A stretch of 64,000 nucleotides of DNA from Cloeon dipterum (Eukaryota; Arthropoda; Insecta; Ephemeroptera; Baetidae). Location: contig NC_088788.1 of NCBI RefSeq assembly GCF_949628265.1, positions 1,364,001 to 1,428,000 of the forward strand, written 5' to 3'. Positions 22,986 through 34,691 of this stretch are shown piece after piece. The translations under genes were made by a program, and so were the position numbers. Below the pieces are notes generated by a model, which saw nothing but the letters and a program-made list of their open reading frames with translations, was not told the origin of the DNA and did no database searches. Positions within the stretch are counted from its first letter, which is position 1. The number at the start of each line of letters is the position of its first letter.

Positions 22986-25900
22986 ATTGATTATTATCAA
23001 AAAGGGATTACTTAAAATTACGAAATTCTTACACTGATGGCATGTATTTTATTACTATGACATGTTAAATGAAAATAACGACGATAAAATTATTCGAATG
23101 TTCGAACAATCGAAAGCAACATCTTTTACAAAATTCTTATCAAACCAACAAATAAATAAAGATATTAAAAACAAATCGTAAACTGCATTAATTTTTTCCC
23201 CTAAACTCGCCTCTGCGGCTTTGGATGTGGACAGCTAGTAGGTGACGTAACACATTCAATATAATATAAGACTATGCGCCGCATTAGAATGGGCGACGGG
23301 TGTTTTGGTCGTGTGTCTCTTCACTTTTTTTGTTATTTATTCCATTTCTGAATCGCGACTCGTCGCTCATTAGAATGACCGGCAGGGCGTCGCGTGCGAG
23401 CAACATGCGCCGCGTCGACGAAAAAAAAGTGAAAACGCACGCAAATCAGCCAAGAAGCAATTTGCTGGGGAAGAATAAAACAATGCACAAAAGATGGAAA
23501 CGCGTGATGATTTATGCAGACAGTGTACTCATCATATTATACAAAACGTCATTCTCGTGCCAATTGAGACGTGTGGCCGGCGACCATTTTCAGCACTAAA
23601 AAATAAAAAATTCGGAATTTTGCAGGCTTTTCATCAGGGCGTTTTATCTTAGGTGAATGACCGAAATAACAGATAAGAAGCAGAAAAAGGTATATGCACA
23701 TTAATCAAGAAAAATCGTGAAAATAAATGTCCTAGAGAGAAGAGATCAGGAGATGATAAATGACGCTCCTCGCACTGATCGTGCGTGTTAAACACCAAAA
23801 GTGAATTCCGTTGTGCAATGTGCAAGAATGTTTTCTTCAATATAATTCAAGAAGATTATTTGCACTTTAACCTGCGAAATCGGCGAATTCATTTCATGCG
23901 AGAGGGTCGCTGACGGCCAGTTTTTCAGCAGCACAAAATAATCCATCATGAAATTGATTAAAGCAAGGAAATTTGAGTTTGTTTGTAAACTTGTAGAGCT
24001 GTGAGCGATTTCAACACGGTTTGTTTTGATTTAAAAAGTGAGAGTGAACGTCACCTCACCGCCCGTTCTTACAATTATTAGTTCTTATTGCTTGCCATGG
24101 AATAAATTCTGTTTAATTTTCTTTTTTGGTTTTGACATTTTGTTTAAGTGCAAATAATATTCAGCGATGAATTTGAAGGTCCAAGCCCAATTCCACTTTA
24201 TAAATCACAAAGAAGTTGAATTCCAAAAGCCTCATTCCTCAGAACTCGTTGAAAGCTGACAGCAGTATTCGTTAGGAATTAAGGAAAACACACGATTACG
24301 AGATAATATAATGCAACACACTCCGTTGCTTTTGCGTAAAAATATAAAGTGTTTTTTAGGAAATATATAAAAGGTGGCAACGCAATTTGTTTTGGGATTA
24401 ATAGAAAATAATTAATTTTATTTATACCGAATATGTTATTGGAAATACTGTCATAACCTGTCTCAACCCCAGTAGATTAAAAATTATTAAATCTTCTATT
24501 ATGTGAAATTATTTATTATTTATTAAAAAATGCCCTGAGATTTATTGCGCTGAGAGACCCAATTTTACGCGTGAAATAGTTCGGACATCTATCGATTCGT
24601 AAAATTGGATCACAAAATGTACTCATGAGATGAGCAGCACAATGCTTCAACTTGAGAGATGGTCACACAAATATATTCACTCATTACTTTCCAACAATGT
24701 GTCGATTAAATCTTCTTGTACGCACCCAAGCAGGTTACTTTTTAAACTCCAAATCCCTTTTCAATGATTTCAATTCTGAAATGCACCGAGCTGGACAATA
24801 AATCGTCTCAAAATACTCGAAGGATGTGCACGTTGGGTCGTTGAGCCGGCAGATCATCAGCATTAGGCACGGATATTCAGGTACCAGCCCGTACCAGCCG
24901 GCAAGCAGGCTATATAGGGGTTGATTTTTTTCTTTTTTTTGTGGCCCATTATTTATTGCGTCGGGGCATTATTATTATTTCAATGCCAGGGTGTGTTCTT
25001 TGGGAGGGGCGGCTAGCGAGGGATGCGCACTGCTTTTTGGCCTGTATACTCGACAGCAGCAGGTGCCTGAGAAGATTCGTCTCCCTTTTAAAGCTGAATC
25101 ACGAGGAGGGTTGATTCTTATTCCCATTGTGCAATCGGATCAAATTCCTCCCTTTTGCTTGGGTTTTTTTTTATCGGCGGGCGGGCGGGCAGGTGAATAA
25201 CGAATGGGAAAAAAACGCGGCCTGGAATGAGGAAGAAGATGCCTGTTGCTAAGGTATCACGGCGGCGGCGGTGGCTACCTTTTTTTACAACACTGGGCCA
25301 GAGAGAGAAGGAAGCCCCGCAGCGAGAGTTCAGAGCAGACGGGGCGGCATCATCGTTACCAAATTGTTTATTTTATGCGACCAAAATTGAGTGTTTATTT
25401 ATGGAGAGCGGTAGGAATAGATGATGATAATTAATAAAAAATAAGCAAATTTCCGTAATTTGGGTTTCGTGTAATTTCCACGTTCAATATTAACAAATTT
25501 CCGTTGACGGCAATGCAAAATAACTCGTAAAAAATTAATATTAAACCCTAACAAACCAATTTTTCGAATTTTACCGGTTACGCCCCCTTTTTTGGGCAAA
25601 GGAATTGCTTCCGGGGTGTGAAAAATTATGTAAATTTAACAGTGAGAAGATAAAAATAGTTATTTTGCGTCTTGAAAGTTATTTTTTATTTTTGCAAAAA
25701 TTGCAGATTTTCGAAAGGGGTGTGTGTTTGGCCTGATTAAAATTCAGCAGTTGAAATTAGCGTCAAAAACTGCCTAAATTCAGAAAGCTGATTAAATTTC
25801 CAGTTTTTTTCCTACTGAGCAAAATTTTCTCAAATTTACCATTTTCGCACAAAATCCGTCTGAAAATTTTAGCTGGCCGTTAAAGAACTTTTTAAAATAT

Positions 25901-27205
25901 TTTTGAAAAAAACCAAAATTCTCAAAATAATTTAATTTATTCAAGTATCATCTCAGAAAAATTATTTGATTTGATTTTAATAATTTCTATGATTTTCAGA
26001 GGCAAACTCAGACCTTTATTTCGGACCTATGCATTAAAGGATTTTGCGGGGAAATGCAGAATCACATTCGTCTGAAAATTTTGTGCCGTGTGCGGCATGC
26101 GAGCTGATGGAAGAGGAAAACAAAGGAATACTTTAGCAGCTATATATTGCCGTCAACTGGGGCCGAGGAAAAAAATGGCAAGGGTGGTCGTCGTTTTGTT
26201 TAGTTTTGGAAACTTGTAGCCTTTGTCTCGCCGCTGGTGGAAAGCTGCCTGAGCAGTTGAGCGCCCTGGCACGTGGCTGCCGACTTGGAGCCGCGGGCAC
26301 GCGCGCCTCAATCTGTAATTTCTGGCCCACTGAAACACATCTTTTTGGTCAAGCTCAGATAATGTCCAAGCCGATAGAGTACAATGTCAATTTAATTTAA
26401 AATAAAGGACGAGGGAATGTTTTTTTTTTTTAAATTATTATCAGATAAGTGGTGCGGGCGTTGAGATTCAGGGTTTATTTTTCAAAAGGGGAATAATATT
26501 TTTGTTAAAGCATCCAGTTACGAAAGTATATTTTGAAACACAATTTTATTGGAGCATGCAATTAATTGTTGAAAGGTTTTGTTTGGTTGAAACTCCCATT
26601 AAATGATAATAATTTATGTCACTATAAATTTCTATTGCAACCATCGTTTACCTTTCACTTAAAATCGAAAGAATTTTCGAGATTGCTCAAAGGATTGCAT
26701 TTTTTACAATGCATGTCAGTTGAAATCTAGATAAACTTCGGGGTAATTGTTTTATTATATTTCTAAACAGCGGGATTAGGATTGCTTTTGTGTAGTAAAG
26801 AGTTTCGGAAAAGGTTAAAAGATTTACTGCTCGGTGTGGCAAGAGATAATTTAAAATAATCTTTTTTTTTTAAATTTTTATTCACTCTGCTTGCCATTTC
26901 TTGCTTTATTTTTCATTTGATTTGTCAATATTTGTTCTCGTGCAGGTCAAACGAATAATTTTGTACAATGACCTAAATAAGAAGATGACAACAGGGATAA
27001 TAGAAACGCTATTGATTTTTTGTTTAATTTTTCTTTATCTCATCCAGGTCATCATTAAATCGTGCTATGACCTAGATTAAAATATTGATAACTGTGAATT
27101 CCTCAATTTAGTTATGTATCAATTAAATTTCTGGAAATAGAAAAGAATAAATGGATTTTTTAAGAGTTTTTAACAAGACAAAACTTTAATAAAGTACAAT
27201 TTGGC
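22986..27205. other. Long intergenic stretch, no gene recognised
   Basis: About 4.2 kb of mostly AT-rich DNA with small GC-rich patches at 23.3-23.6, 25.0-25.4 and 26.1-26.35 kb. Frames in the patches overlap on opposite strands and carry no recognisable domains. No repeat family already listed was seen here. Confidence 0.35.
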
Positions 27206-27208
27206 TTA

Positions 27209-27562
27209 AAGTGCGTCTTTGACGGAGATTCTGAGCACACCAATCGATTCCTGAGGGTTGAATTAGGTAAAAAGGATGTTTTTTCCGTTAAAAAAGTCCA
27301 GCGAGCGTGACGTGCGAACTTTTTTTCCCGATATGGGGGCGGGGTTCTTGGGAAAATTTAAATTGGAGGCTTAGCATGCGTTGGAAAGTGCAGAAAATCC
27401 GTGAAATTGTTCATTTTAAAAAAAATCGTCGGAGCTTTGAAGTGAAAGCGTGTTTCCCAGGAACTTTAATGAGGGCAAGTGTTGCAAAGCGCCAGAAAAT
27501 CATAAAATTGTCATTTTTACAGCTTTATTACCTCAGGAATCGGTTAGTGGGCTCAGACATGC
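27209..27562. mobile_element. Foldback MITE family F, copy 3 (rearranged core)
   Basis: The left third is typical ('gtctttgacggagattctg', 'caatcgattcctgagggtt', 'ttttttccgttaaaaaagt'), and a right-end remnant 'cctcaggaatcggttagtgg' lies at about 27531. The interior lacks the usual inverted arms and has been replaced or has diverged. Confidence 0.6.
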
Positions 27563-28204
27563 CGCCAAAGAAGCCAGAAAAGGAGCAAACAATACCTTGT
27601 TCTCACTTTTTATGACCTCAGGATTATTTAGGGGTGAAAAGAAAACTTCCTTGTGTGAAATATAGGGTTGTAAATAAATACAAGAAGCGACGATACGTGT
27701 ATTTTCACTTTTTTGCCTTTTTCCGCCGCCGACGCTTGGGTAGCACGCTTCTCTCGGTTCGTGCGTGTGTCGGTTTCGCGTGTTTTTGTGGTCGCTTGTC
27801 TCCCAGGAAGGCAAAGGCAGGTTCCTTTGTTTCGCTCTCGCCACGCATATACTTATATAGACAAAATCAAAACACGGCTTAATCACTTTCGCCTTCCTTT
27901 AATGGCCGAATTCGCTTTTTGTCTCCTCCCGCTGCTCTATTTGCTCCTTTTTGCACTTTCGCGGCGGCCGCGCGCCGCATTCTGCGCGCTCTCCAACTCG
28001 AAAGAGAGCCAAATGAAAACAAACACGACCAATTTATGTACACTCAACGACGCTGACTTTGTCCATGTATGGTCTTCATTGTCAAATCTTTCATAAAGGG
28101 ATTTCTATTATATAGCTGGGAATTTTAGACAGTTGACTATTTTTTCTAAGCTCCAGGCATGCGAAATTTTCAAAAATATAATTTTCTTATGCCGTGAAAA
28201 ATAT
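27563..28204. other. Intergenic stretch, no gene recognised
   Basis: It contains a CpG-rich patch (27.7-28.0 kb) with overlapping frames on both strands, none recognisable. Confidence 0.35.
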
Positions 28205-28620
28205 TTATAACAAAATTTGGACTGTGATGGGTCAAAAGCCAGTAAAACGACACCAAACCTGACAATTTTGGCCATTTTTTCGCAATCTGATCGTCAGGGT
28301 AAGAGCCTGAGAATCGGAAACAACCTTTGGTGGTTCAATTTCAATCCTGACAGTGCGTTGAAGTAAAAAGGACACGGGAAAATTGATTTTTTAAATGACG
28401 GACACATTTTCTAATTAAATTTCATGCTCTGGAGAACGAATTCGAACTAATTTCAAAATTTCAAACTTTGATTGCCGCGAAACTGCCATTCTGAAAATTT
28501 CTTTTATTTGCACACAATTTCACGGGCTACAATTTGACTGTTTGGATAAGAAATTAAAGCCTGAAAAATCGATTTCTCGGAAAAGGTTGCAAAATGCGAT
28601 CTTAAACGGTTCAAATGGGC
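28205..28620 (-). repeat. Dispersed repeat family C copy (minus orientation)
   Basis: Reverse complement of the unit at 2990-3450, including 'gccagtaaaacgacaccaa', 'ttgattgccgcgaaactgc' and 'ggaaaaggttgcaaaatgc'. There is no coding content. Confidence 0.6.
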
Positions 28621-28712
28621 CCCTATACGCAGAATCTGGTTCGGTTCTTCGCGCTCGCTCGCCGTAGTCGTAAATTGTGCGTACTCACGTCGTGTTGTCA
28701 CCTTCTGGTTCT

Positions 28713-29621
28713 TCAAGCGATATAGCTCTCTTTTTCTTTCGACTTTCTCGCCTTTCCGTGGTCTTCCGCGCAGGGTTCGCCAATTTTGCAATGCGCAAAA
28801 ATGCACCACTGGTTTTTTGCGCAAAAAGCCGGCTGGAAAAACCCACCAGTCTTGGGTTTTTCCGCATTTTTCCGAATTTAACCCGAAAATGGTTCATTTT
28901 CGCATGAAAAGAGTCTGAAATTTCAGAAAATTATGCAGATAGTTAAAACCAGTGGCTCTAACACTGATTTTGGTGTTTTTGAAAAATCCCTATTTTTGGT
29001 CATTCGTCATGAGAATTTTTTATTTTCCTTAGGAATGCATGTGTTTCGGAAAAATGTGCAAAATTGCAGAAAAACCCGCAAAAAAACAGTTTTTTGCAAT
29101 GCAGTGGGTTTTCCCCGGAAAAATGCGGGTTTTTGCGAACCCTGCTTCCGCGGCGGCGCGAAGTTGGCGTTTCTTCTGCGCTGCTGGGAGCAGGACCAGG
29201 ACACCAGGAGCCTCATCCTCGTCCTGCTCCCGGGCTAATTCAGCGCCGGGGGCGATCGTTTCTTCTGCAATGTCAGTTGGCTGTGTTTCGCTGCTCGTAC
29301 CGTCAGCAAGCGTAGCGGGCGCCAATTTCTCCAGGGACAGTTTTTCGTACCCTGGCAGGCTGACAATGTGGTCGCATACGCCTCGCCTGAGAGGTGTCCA
29401 GTTGCTCTTCGGGATAATGGGATGGATATGGCGCCACACTGCGAATAAAGTCGTACGTCGACGGTCGTTTCATGGTCTTCGCGCGTGAGCACGTGAGCTT
29501 GGATCGTCGGCGCCGGAGCCGCAAGCTACGCGCCCGCTGCCGGCGACGGCGGCGACGCTGCAGTCATCGCGGCGAGCTGGGGAGTCTCAACCCCTGCTTC
29601 ATCGTTCTGTTCTTGATCCAT
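28713..29621 (-). pseudogene. Decayed reading frame interrupted by a MITE
   Basis: On the minus strand from 29621 the translation looks protein-like but is broken. It opens MDQEQNDEAGVETPQLAAMT and soon stops. A second frame then holds MKRPSTYDFIRSV, and after a frame change comes WRHIHPIIPKSNWTPLRRG with the acidic run EQDEDEAPG. At 29145-29152 the frame meets a MITE. Beyond it the same frame continues for about 17 codons (starting DHGKARKSK) to a stop at 28713-28715, while another frame reads RRRGRPRKGEKV, which resembles an AT-hook. I do not recognise the family. A retrocopy or old gene relic is more likely than a working gene, but an intron-containing gene cannot be excluded. Confidence 0.35.
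28763..29152. mobile_element. hAT-type MITE with perfect 8-bp target duplication
   Basis: A 374-bp element (28771-29144) begins CAGGGTTCGC and ends GCGAACCCTG, a perfect 10-bp inverted pair. It is flanked by the 8-bp duplication CTTCCGCG (28763-28770 and 29145-29152). The interior is partly palindromic, with 'gggtttttccgcatttttcc' type segments on both sides. End sequence (CAGGG) and duplication length fit the hAT superfamily. It has no coding capacity. It lies inside the decayed reading frame, and the flanking sequence joins in frame when the insert and one duplication are ignored. Confidence 0.85.
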
Positions 29622-31900
29622 TTTCTTCGTAAAATTGGCGAAGGGGCCCCCAAAATAGTGAAATCTCAAGCCTGGCTCAAAATTTGCAACTTATTTAGAA
29701 AATTTCGATTTTTAGAGAAAAAAAAACAGATTTCTCCATCAATTCCGGAGAATTAATTTAAATTTGAGCCAACTTGCTAGCTAAAGGTATACTTAACATT
29801 AGCAGGTCTGCAAAGATAAAAGGTTGCTGGTCCGGCGTCCCGAAAGCAGCAAAGCAGCGAACGAGAGGTCGTTGGATAAATAGGAATTTATCCACCGCCA
29901 CTTCTGGACACCAAAATCTGTGGTGGTGCAGAAAGGTTTACCACAGACCTACTACGTTTTCAGGGCAGGGAAAATTGTTCATGGTGAAAAACTAGATCGG
30001 GTAGTGAAAGGTTCTAAGAATTTAATATTTCTATATTTTTAGAATTATTAAAAAATCTGGAATTTTCCCATTTCCGAACAAGTACTTGCATAAAACCACT
30101 TCAAATATTCAATGTGTTAAAATCCGGTCCAAATCGATTATTATTTTCTAATGAATCTGCTAGATTTAATTATAAATTACCAATGATTATCCTTTTTTCA
30201 ATTAATTGTCAATCTAAATTCATCTGTAAGTTGGCCCTTAGAATAAATAACAGTCTAAAAATAGTCGACTAATTTGGTAAAAGAAACACAGCCCTAGAGT
30301 AAAGCTCCAAGACGCAAACAAATTGTAAAATCGTGTCTGTTGACATTGAGGAAAGGGATAATTTTGTTCCATGAGGTGAGCTGATTGTGCAACTTGTGTA
30401 AATGTCAAACGATTTCCGGAAATTCTTGATAATATCTTGGTGTGAGGTCTGCTGCTCTATACCGCCGACTGAGATCGAATTGGCGCCTAATGAAGTTATA
30501 ATAAAAGATTATGTTCGCGTCTTGTTTACTTCTACCCCGGCGAAATACATGCCAAACATAGGTTCCCGATGATTCTTAGCTGCCACATATTTACCACAAA
30601 AATATGTTTTTGTATTTAATGGTTTATTCTCCTACAAATTTATCATTTTTACGAAAAAAATATTATTCTGCTCGTTCTGCTGCAAGTGAAATAAATGACG
30701 AATTGATTTGTTCTAACAATTGTGGTCACCATAAAATGATAAAACGAATGCCGGCAATATGTAATAAAAGTTTTACGCCAGATTTTCTGCCTTGGAAGTG
30801 CGGCAGATGATACAGCGATTGACGTTCTGTCAATGATCATAACACAAAAGATTACAAGTATAACACCCGCGGCGCGCAACCTGTCATCCACAATGTACGA
30901 TTTAAAGTCAGAAAAGGAAAAAAGAAGCGCTGCAGGATTATAGATGTCAACTTTACACCTCTATTGTTACAGAGCATCTTTGTGTCTAATGAATACATTT
31001 TTCATTCTTTCATTTTGAATAGCTACATGATTTTGTAGAACATTCCATAGAAAAGAGGAATTCCTTTTAAATTCACCTGTGCGCGTCTCCGATTTTTCAT
31101 TATTTTGTTGTTCGGATGAACGAGTAGGGTGCGGGTTTCCTTCAAGTACATATATGTACGCACACTGGAAAAGTCTTGTAATCAATTTAAAAATCAATTT
31201 GTTGATATTTGGAACATACACAAATCGATTGGTGTTTTTTTTATTTAAAAACCATTAAAATTATTAATGAGGATTTCTTAAACAACAAGATTTTTAATTA
31301 AGGATATTCTTCCTCTCGCTTTTGAAGGGTGCCCATCCCCTTCGAACCCTTTACCACCCCCTGGTAAGCATAACCTTAAAAAATCAAATTGTGATTATTG
31401 AAGATTAGTAAAATTTATTTAATTTTTTATTAGCGTTTTTGTTCAAGCTAAATGGAAATATTTCAGTGACAATTTTCTAAAAATTACGTGTTTGAACAGA
31501 AATTACGCAGGATTCTCCTCACAACTGCTTGATATACACCTGTGTGACGAAATAAAGGCGAGCGATTATGCAGCCCGCGCGTTGTATAAGCGTCGCACGT
31601 TGATGATATTTAAGGCGTCCTCGTGCTCCCTAAAAATAGTCCAACATTTTTAGCCCCACGCGGCAGTGACACCACATTATAAACGCCTCAAATTCCTCCA
31701 AGTGAGTTTTTTATTCACAAAAAATCATTTCATAATATAAACATTCTCACTTAAATTAAAATAATAATTATTAAATTAAAATATTCACAATAATTAATGG
31801 TCAAAAATTTCCTCTCAAGGATCCAAAGAGGCTTCGAGTGACGTCAGACGACCCAGTTGAGCGCGAGAGGAGTGTCGGGGAGGGCGCAGTGGGTCGGCGC
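29622..31900. other. Intergenic stretch with an inverted family E repeat
   Basis: About 30080-30290 is a minus-oriented copy of repeat family E ('cggtccaaatcgattatta', 'aatgattatcctttttt'). A short family A-like phrase is at about 31325-31370. No gene is seen. Sequence becomes GC-rich from about 31.85 kb, leading into the carrier promoter. Confidence 0.4.
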
Positions 31901-32014
31901 CCCGAATTAGCCTCCGTTCGGCCGTCGGTCCGTCCGTCCGTCTGACTCTTTCTCTCTCTTTCGCATTCGATCTGAACGAACGGCCGGCGCGTGACCTCAG
32001 AGCTGACCGACAAC
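31850..32014 (+). promoter_or_regulatory. GC-rich 5' region and 5' UTR of the phosphate carrier gene
   Basis: A CpG-rich segment precedes the start codon. A pyrimidine tract 'tgactctttctctctcttt' at about 31942-31960 is a plausible transcription start region of the polypyrimidine type. There is no TATA box. No ATG is visible between that tract and the start codon at 32015. The start site is inferred. Confidence 0.35.
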
Positions 32015-34538
32015 ATGTGGAACACCTTCCTCGAGGTCTCCAAAAACAACCCTTTCGCGTCGCCAGTGCACACGGCGCGATGCGAAAACCAGCAGGAGAT
32101 GAAACCCCTCGTGTCTGGAAGGACCATCGCCGCAGCTGCTGTCCCAGGTAATTCAAATTCAAATTGACGTGTCAAAACCTTAAACAGAACCTTCCCCGCC
32201 GTCAACTTCAGATTTTTAAAGTTTAAAAGGGTTTAATAAATTAAAAAAGTGCATATTAATGAATATAAGAACAAATTTATTAATTAAATTAAATTATTTA
32301 TTAATTTTTAAGGTTATAACAAACCTTGACATAACATTATTTGATTAATTAATTTAATTTTTAAATTCTCCTGTCCACCAGAAATGATTCTAAAACTATT
32401 TCGCGTGACCTTCCTCCTTCCTGCCGCCGTCCATTTTTTTCTTGGCACTTGGCCCGCAAAAAGTGACGTGTGTGTGTGGCTTTGTTGCCTCTGATGTAAC
32501 ATATGCTATGCACAACTCAATTAAAAATAGTGCGGCCCCAATTATCAAAGTAACGCAATAACCTTTCCAGAGGGTGACAGCTGCGAGTTCGGTTCCGCGA
32601 AATACTTCGCGCTGTGCGGCCTGGGAGGAATCCTGTCGTGCGGCATCACCCACACCGGCATCGTGCCGCTCGACTTGGTTAAGTGCCGCATCCAGGTCGA
32701 CCCTGCCAAGTACAAGTCCGTCGTCAACGGATTCAAGGCGAGATTTTTCCCTTTTTCTGTGTGCACCAGGGGCCGGATTCACGCGATGCGCAAATATGGC
32801 GTCTTGTAGAGTCAGAACAATGAATATTTTTGTTTTTATTTCTTTACGAACAGCTGATTAACCCGGTAATTGACAAATAGACCGTTAGATGGCACATCAG
32901 GCTAATGTGAATGTTTTAAAATACGCGGGAATGAGGTTATTAGGTCGGCACGCGTCTTTTTTGACGCTTCTGATTGGCCGTCTGGATTAGCCTCCATTAT
33001 TTCGACGCCATATTGAATTCTGACCAGCGGGAACCTACACAGTTTGCAATCCGGACCCCCGCTGGGAATTACGACTGCGCAGAAGGTTTGGATTTTGGTC
33101 ACGCATGCGCAGTGATGAGTTTCAGCCTTCCTGTGAGATTAAAAAGCAATCTAAACATACTGCGCATGCTTAAGATGCGCACAAAATTACTGCGCAGCTT
33201 CAACACCTGGCCCCTTGGTGTTTCTGTGTGAATAATCCATCCAGTTCTCAGTTTTAACCTTTCCGCAGGTCACCCTCGCCGAGGATGGCGTTCGAGGACT
33301 GGGCAAGGGCTGGGCGCCGACCTTCTTCGGCTACTCCGCTCAGGGTCTGTGCAAATTCGGCCTGTACGAGGTCTTCAAGGTGTTCTACTCGGGCATCATC
33401 GGCGAGGAGAACTCGTACCTGTACCGCACGTGGCTGTACCTGGCCGCGTCCGCCAGCGCAGAGTTCTTCGCCGACATCGGCCTGAGCCCGATGGAGGCCG
33501 CCAAGGTCAAGATCCAGACCACCCCCGGCTTCGTGGGCACCCTTCGCGAGGCGCTGCCCCTGATGTACAAGAACGAGGGCATGTCCGCCTTCTACAAGGG
33601 CCTGGTGCCCCTGTGGATGCGTCAGATCCCCTACACCATGATGAAGTTCGCCTGCTTCGAACGCACGGTCGAGCTCCTCTACGCGTAGGTTCCTACCCCT
33701 TCCTGCCAGGGTCGGTTATAACCTGAGTTTGTTTGCAGCAACGTCGTGCCCAAGCCCAGGGCGGAATGCACCAAGGGAGAGCAGCTGATCGTCACATTCG
33801 CCGCCGGCTACATCGCTGGTGTCTTCTGCGCCATCGTTTCCCACCCTGCCGACACCGTCGTGTCCAAACTGAACCAGGAGAAGGGTTCGACCGCCATGGA
33901 CGTTGCCAAGAAGCTTGGATTCATGGGTGAGTTGTCACGTGACTGCTACACAACTGCGAGTTAAGCGTAGATGTCTCTACAGTCGCCTGCTCCAGCTGTA
34001 GCAGTTCAAGTAGTCACGTGACTCAACACTCCGCAATCTCATTGGCCAAGAGCAGGCACGCGCAAAGCCTTGAGGCTTCTCCCTCCACTCCCTCTTAGCC
34101 AATGAGATGGCAAGATTGAGTCACGTGACTGCTAGGAGCTTCTCTGATCTCGCTAGTTACACGCAGATGTCTCTAGTGTCGCCTGCTTCAGCTGTAGCTT
34201 TCTTCCCAGACACTTTAAAACGCGAATATCTCGGTTGTTTTAATTCCCGCGGTCATGATTTCGACATATATTGTAGATCAACTCGTGCGCTTTCGTTTGA
34301 CACCAATTGAGACTCATTTAACATTTTCTCCTGCCCTTTTTAATTTTTGACACATCCGGGTAATTTTCCAGGATTGTGGAAGGGTCTGGCTCCGAGGATT
34401 GTGATGATCGGTACCCTGACGGCCGCGCAATGGTTCATCTACGACGCCGTGAAGGTGTGGCTGCGCATGCCGCGTCCTCCGCCACCAGAGATGCCCGAGT
34501 CCCTGAAGAGGAAGCTGGCCGCCGCTCAAGCCTCTTAA
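32015..34538 (+). CDS. SLC25A3: Mitochondrial phosphate carrier protein (SLC25A3 type)
   Basis: This is a complete five-exon gene encoding 356 aa, the usual length for the family. It imports phosphate with a proton across the inner mitochondrial membrane for ATP synthesis. Coding exons: 32015-32147, 32571-32737, 33269-33684, 33739-33926, 34372-34538; phases match at every junction. Family signatures are clear: three repeats with PxD/ExxK-type motifs (PLDLVKCRIQVD, LSPMEAAKVKIQT, SHPADTVVSKLN), the segments KGWAPTFFGYSAQGLCKFG and GTLTAAQWFIYD, and the C-terminal PRPPPPEMPESLKRKL. The first about 60 residues (start MWNTFLEVS) are the variable N-terminal part. Intron 2 starts with GC. Intron 2 holds a family D repeat and intron 4 a block with three GTCACGTGAC palindromes. 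Confidence 0.96.
32935..33215 (+). repeat. Dispersed repeat family D inside carrier intron 2
   Basis: Reverse complement of the copy at 4085-4410. Landmarks are 'ttgacgcttctgattggcc', 'ggtcacgcatgcgcagtga' and 'actgcgcatgcttaagatg'. It lies wholly within the intron 32738-33268. Confidence 0.6.
33934..34197. repeat. Composite repeat with three GTCACGTGAC palindromes in carrier intron 4
   Basis: The perfect palindrome GTCACGTGAC occurs at 33934-33943, 34013-34022 and 34120-34129. Around it, a segment with 'agatgtctct' and 'cgcctgctccagctgtag' is directly repeated (about 33944-34003 and 34130-34197), and 'caatctcattggc' is inverted as 'gccaatgagat'. The arrangement suggests a small foldback element. 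The palindrome equals the E-box form recognised by bHLH-ZIP factors such as MITF/TFEB and USF. Confidence 0.65.
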
Positions 34539-34652
34539 TAGACTCGCTATTATTTGAGGGAGAACAAAAAAAATAATACGCCGCAGGTCGGGGTGCAAGC
34601 AACCCCTCGCTAGTCAGTCACGAAATGCTCAGACTCGAATCATGTTAGGTCG

Positions 34653-34658
34653 AATAAA
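34653..34658 (+). terminator. Polyadenylation signal of the phosphate carrier gene
   Basis: AATAAA lies 115 bp after the carrier stop codon and 34 bp short of the stop codon of the convergent lectin gene, so the 3' UTRs of the two genes probably abut or overlap. Confidence 0.6.
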
Positions 34659-34691
34659 TGTCTCTAATTGTTAAACACTAAATATTGATTT

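Noticed and set aside
29039..29488. A 149-codon plus-strand ORF
   Set aside because: It is antisense to the more protein-like minus-strand frame and runs into the hAT-type MITE.
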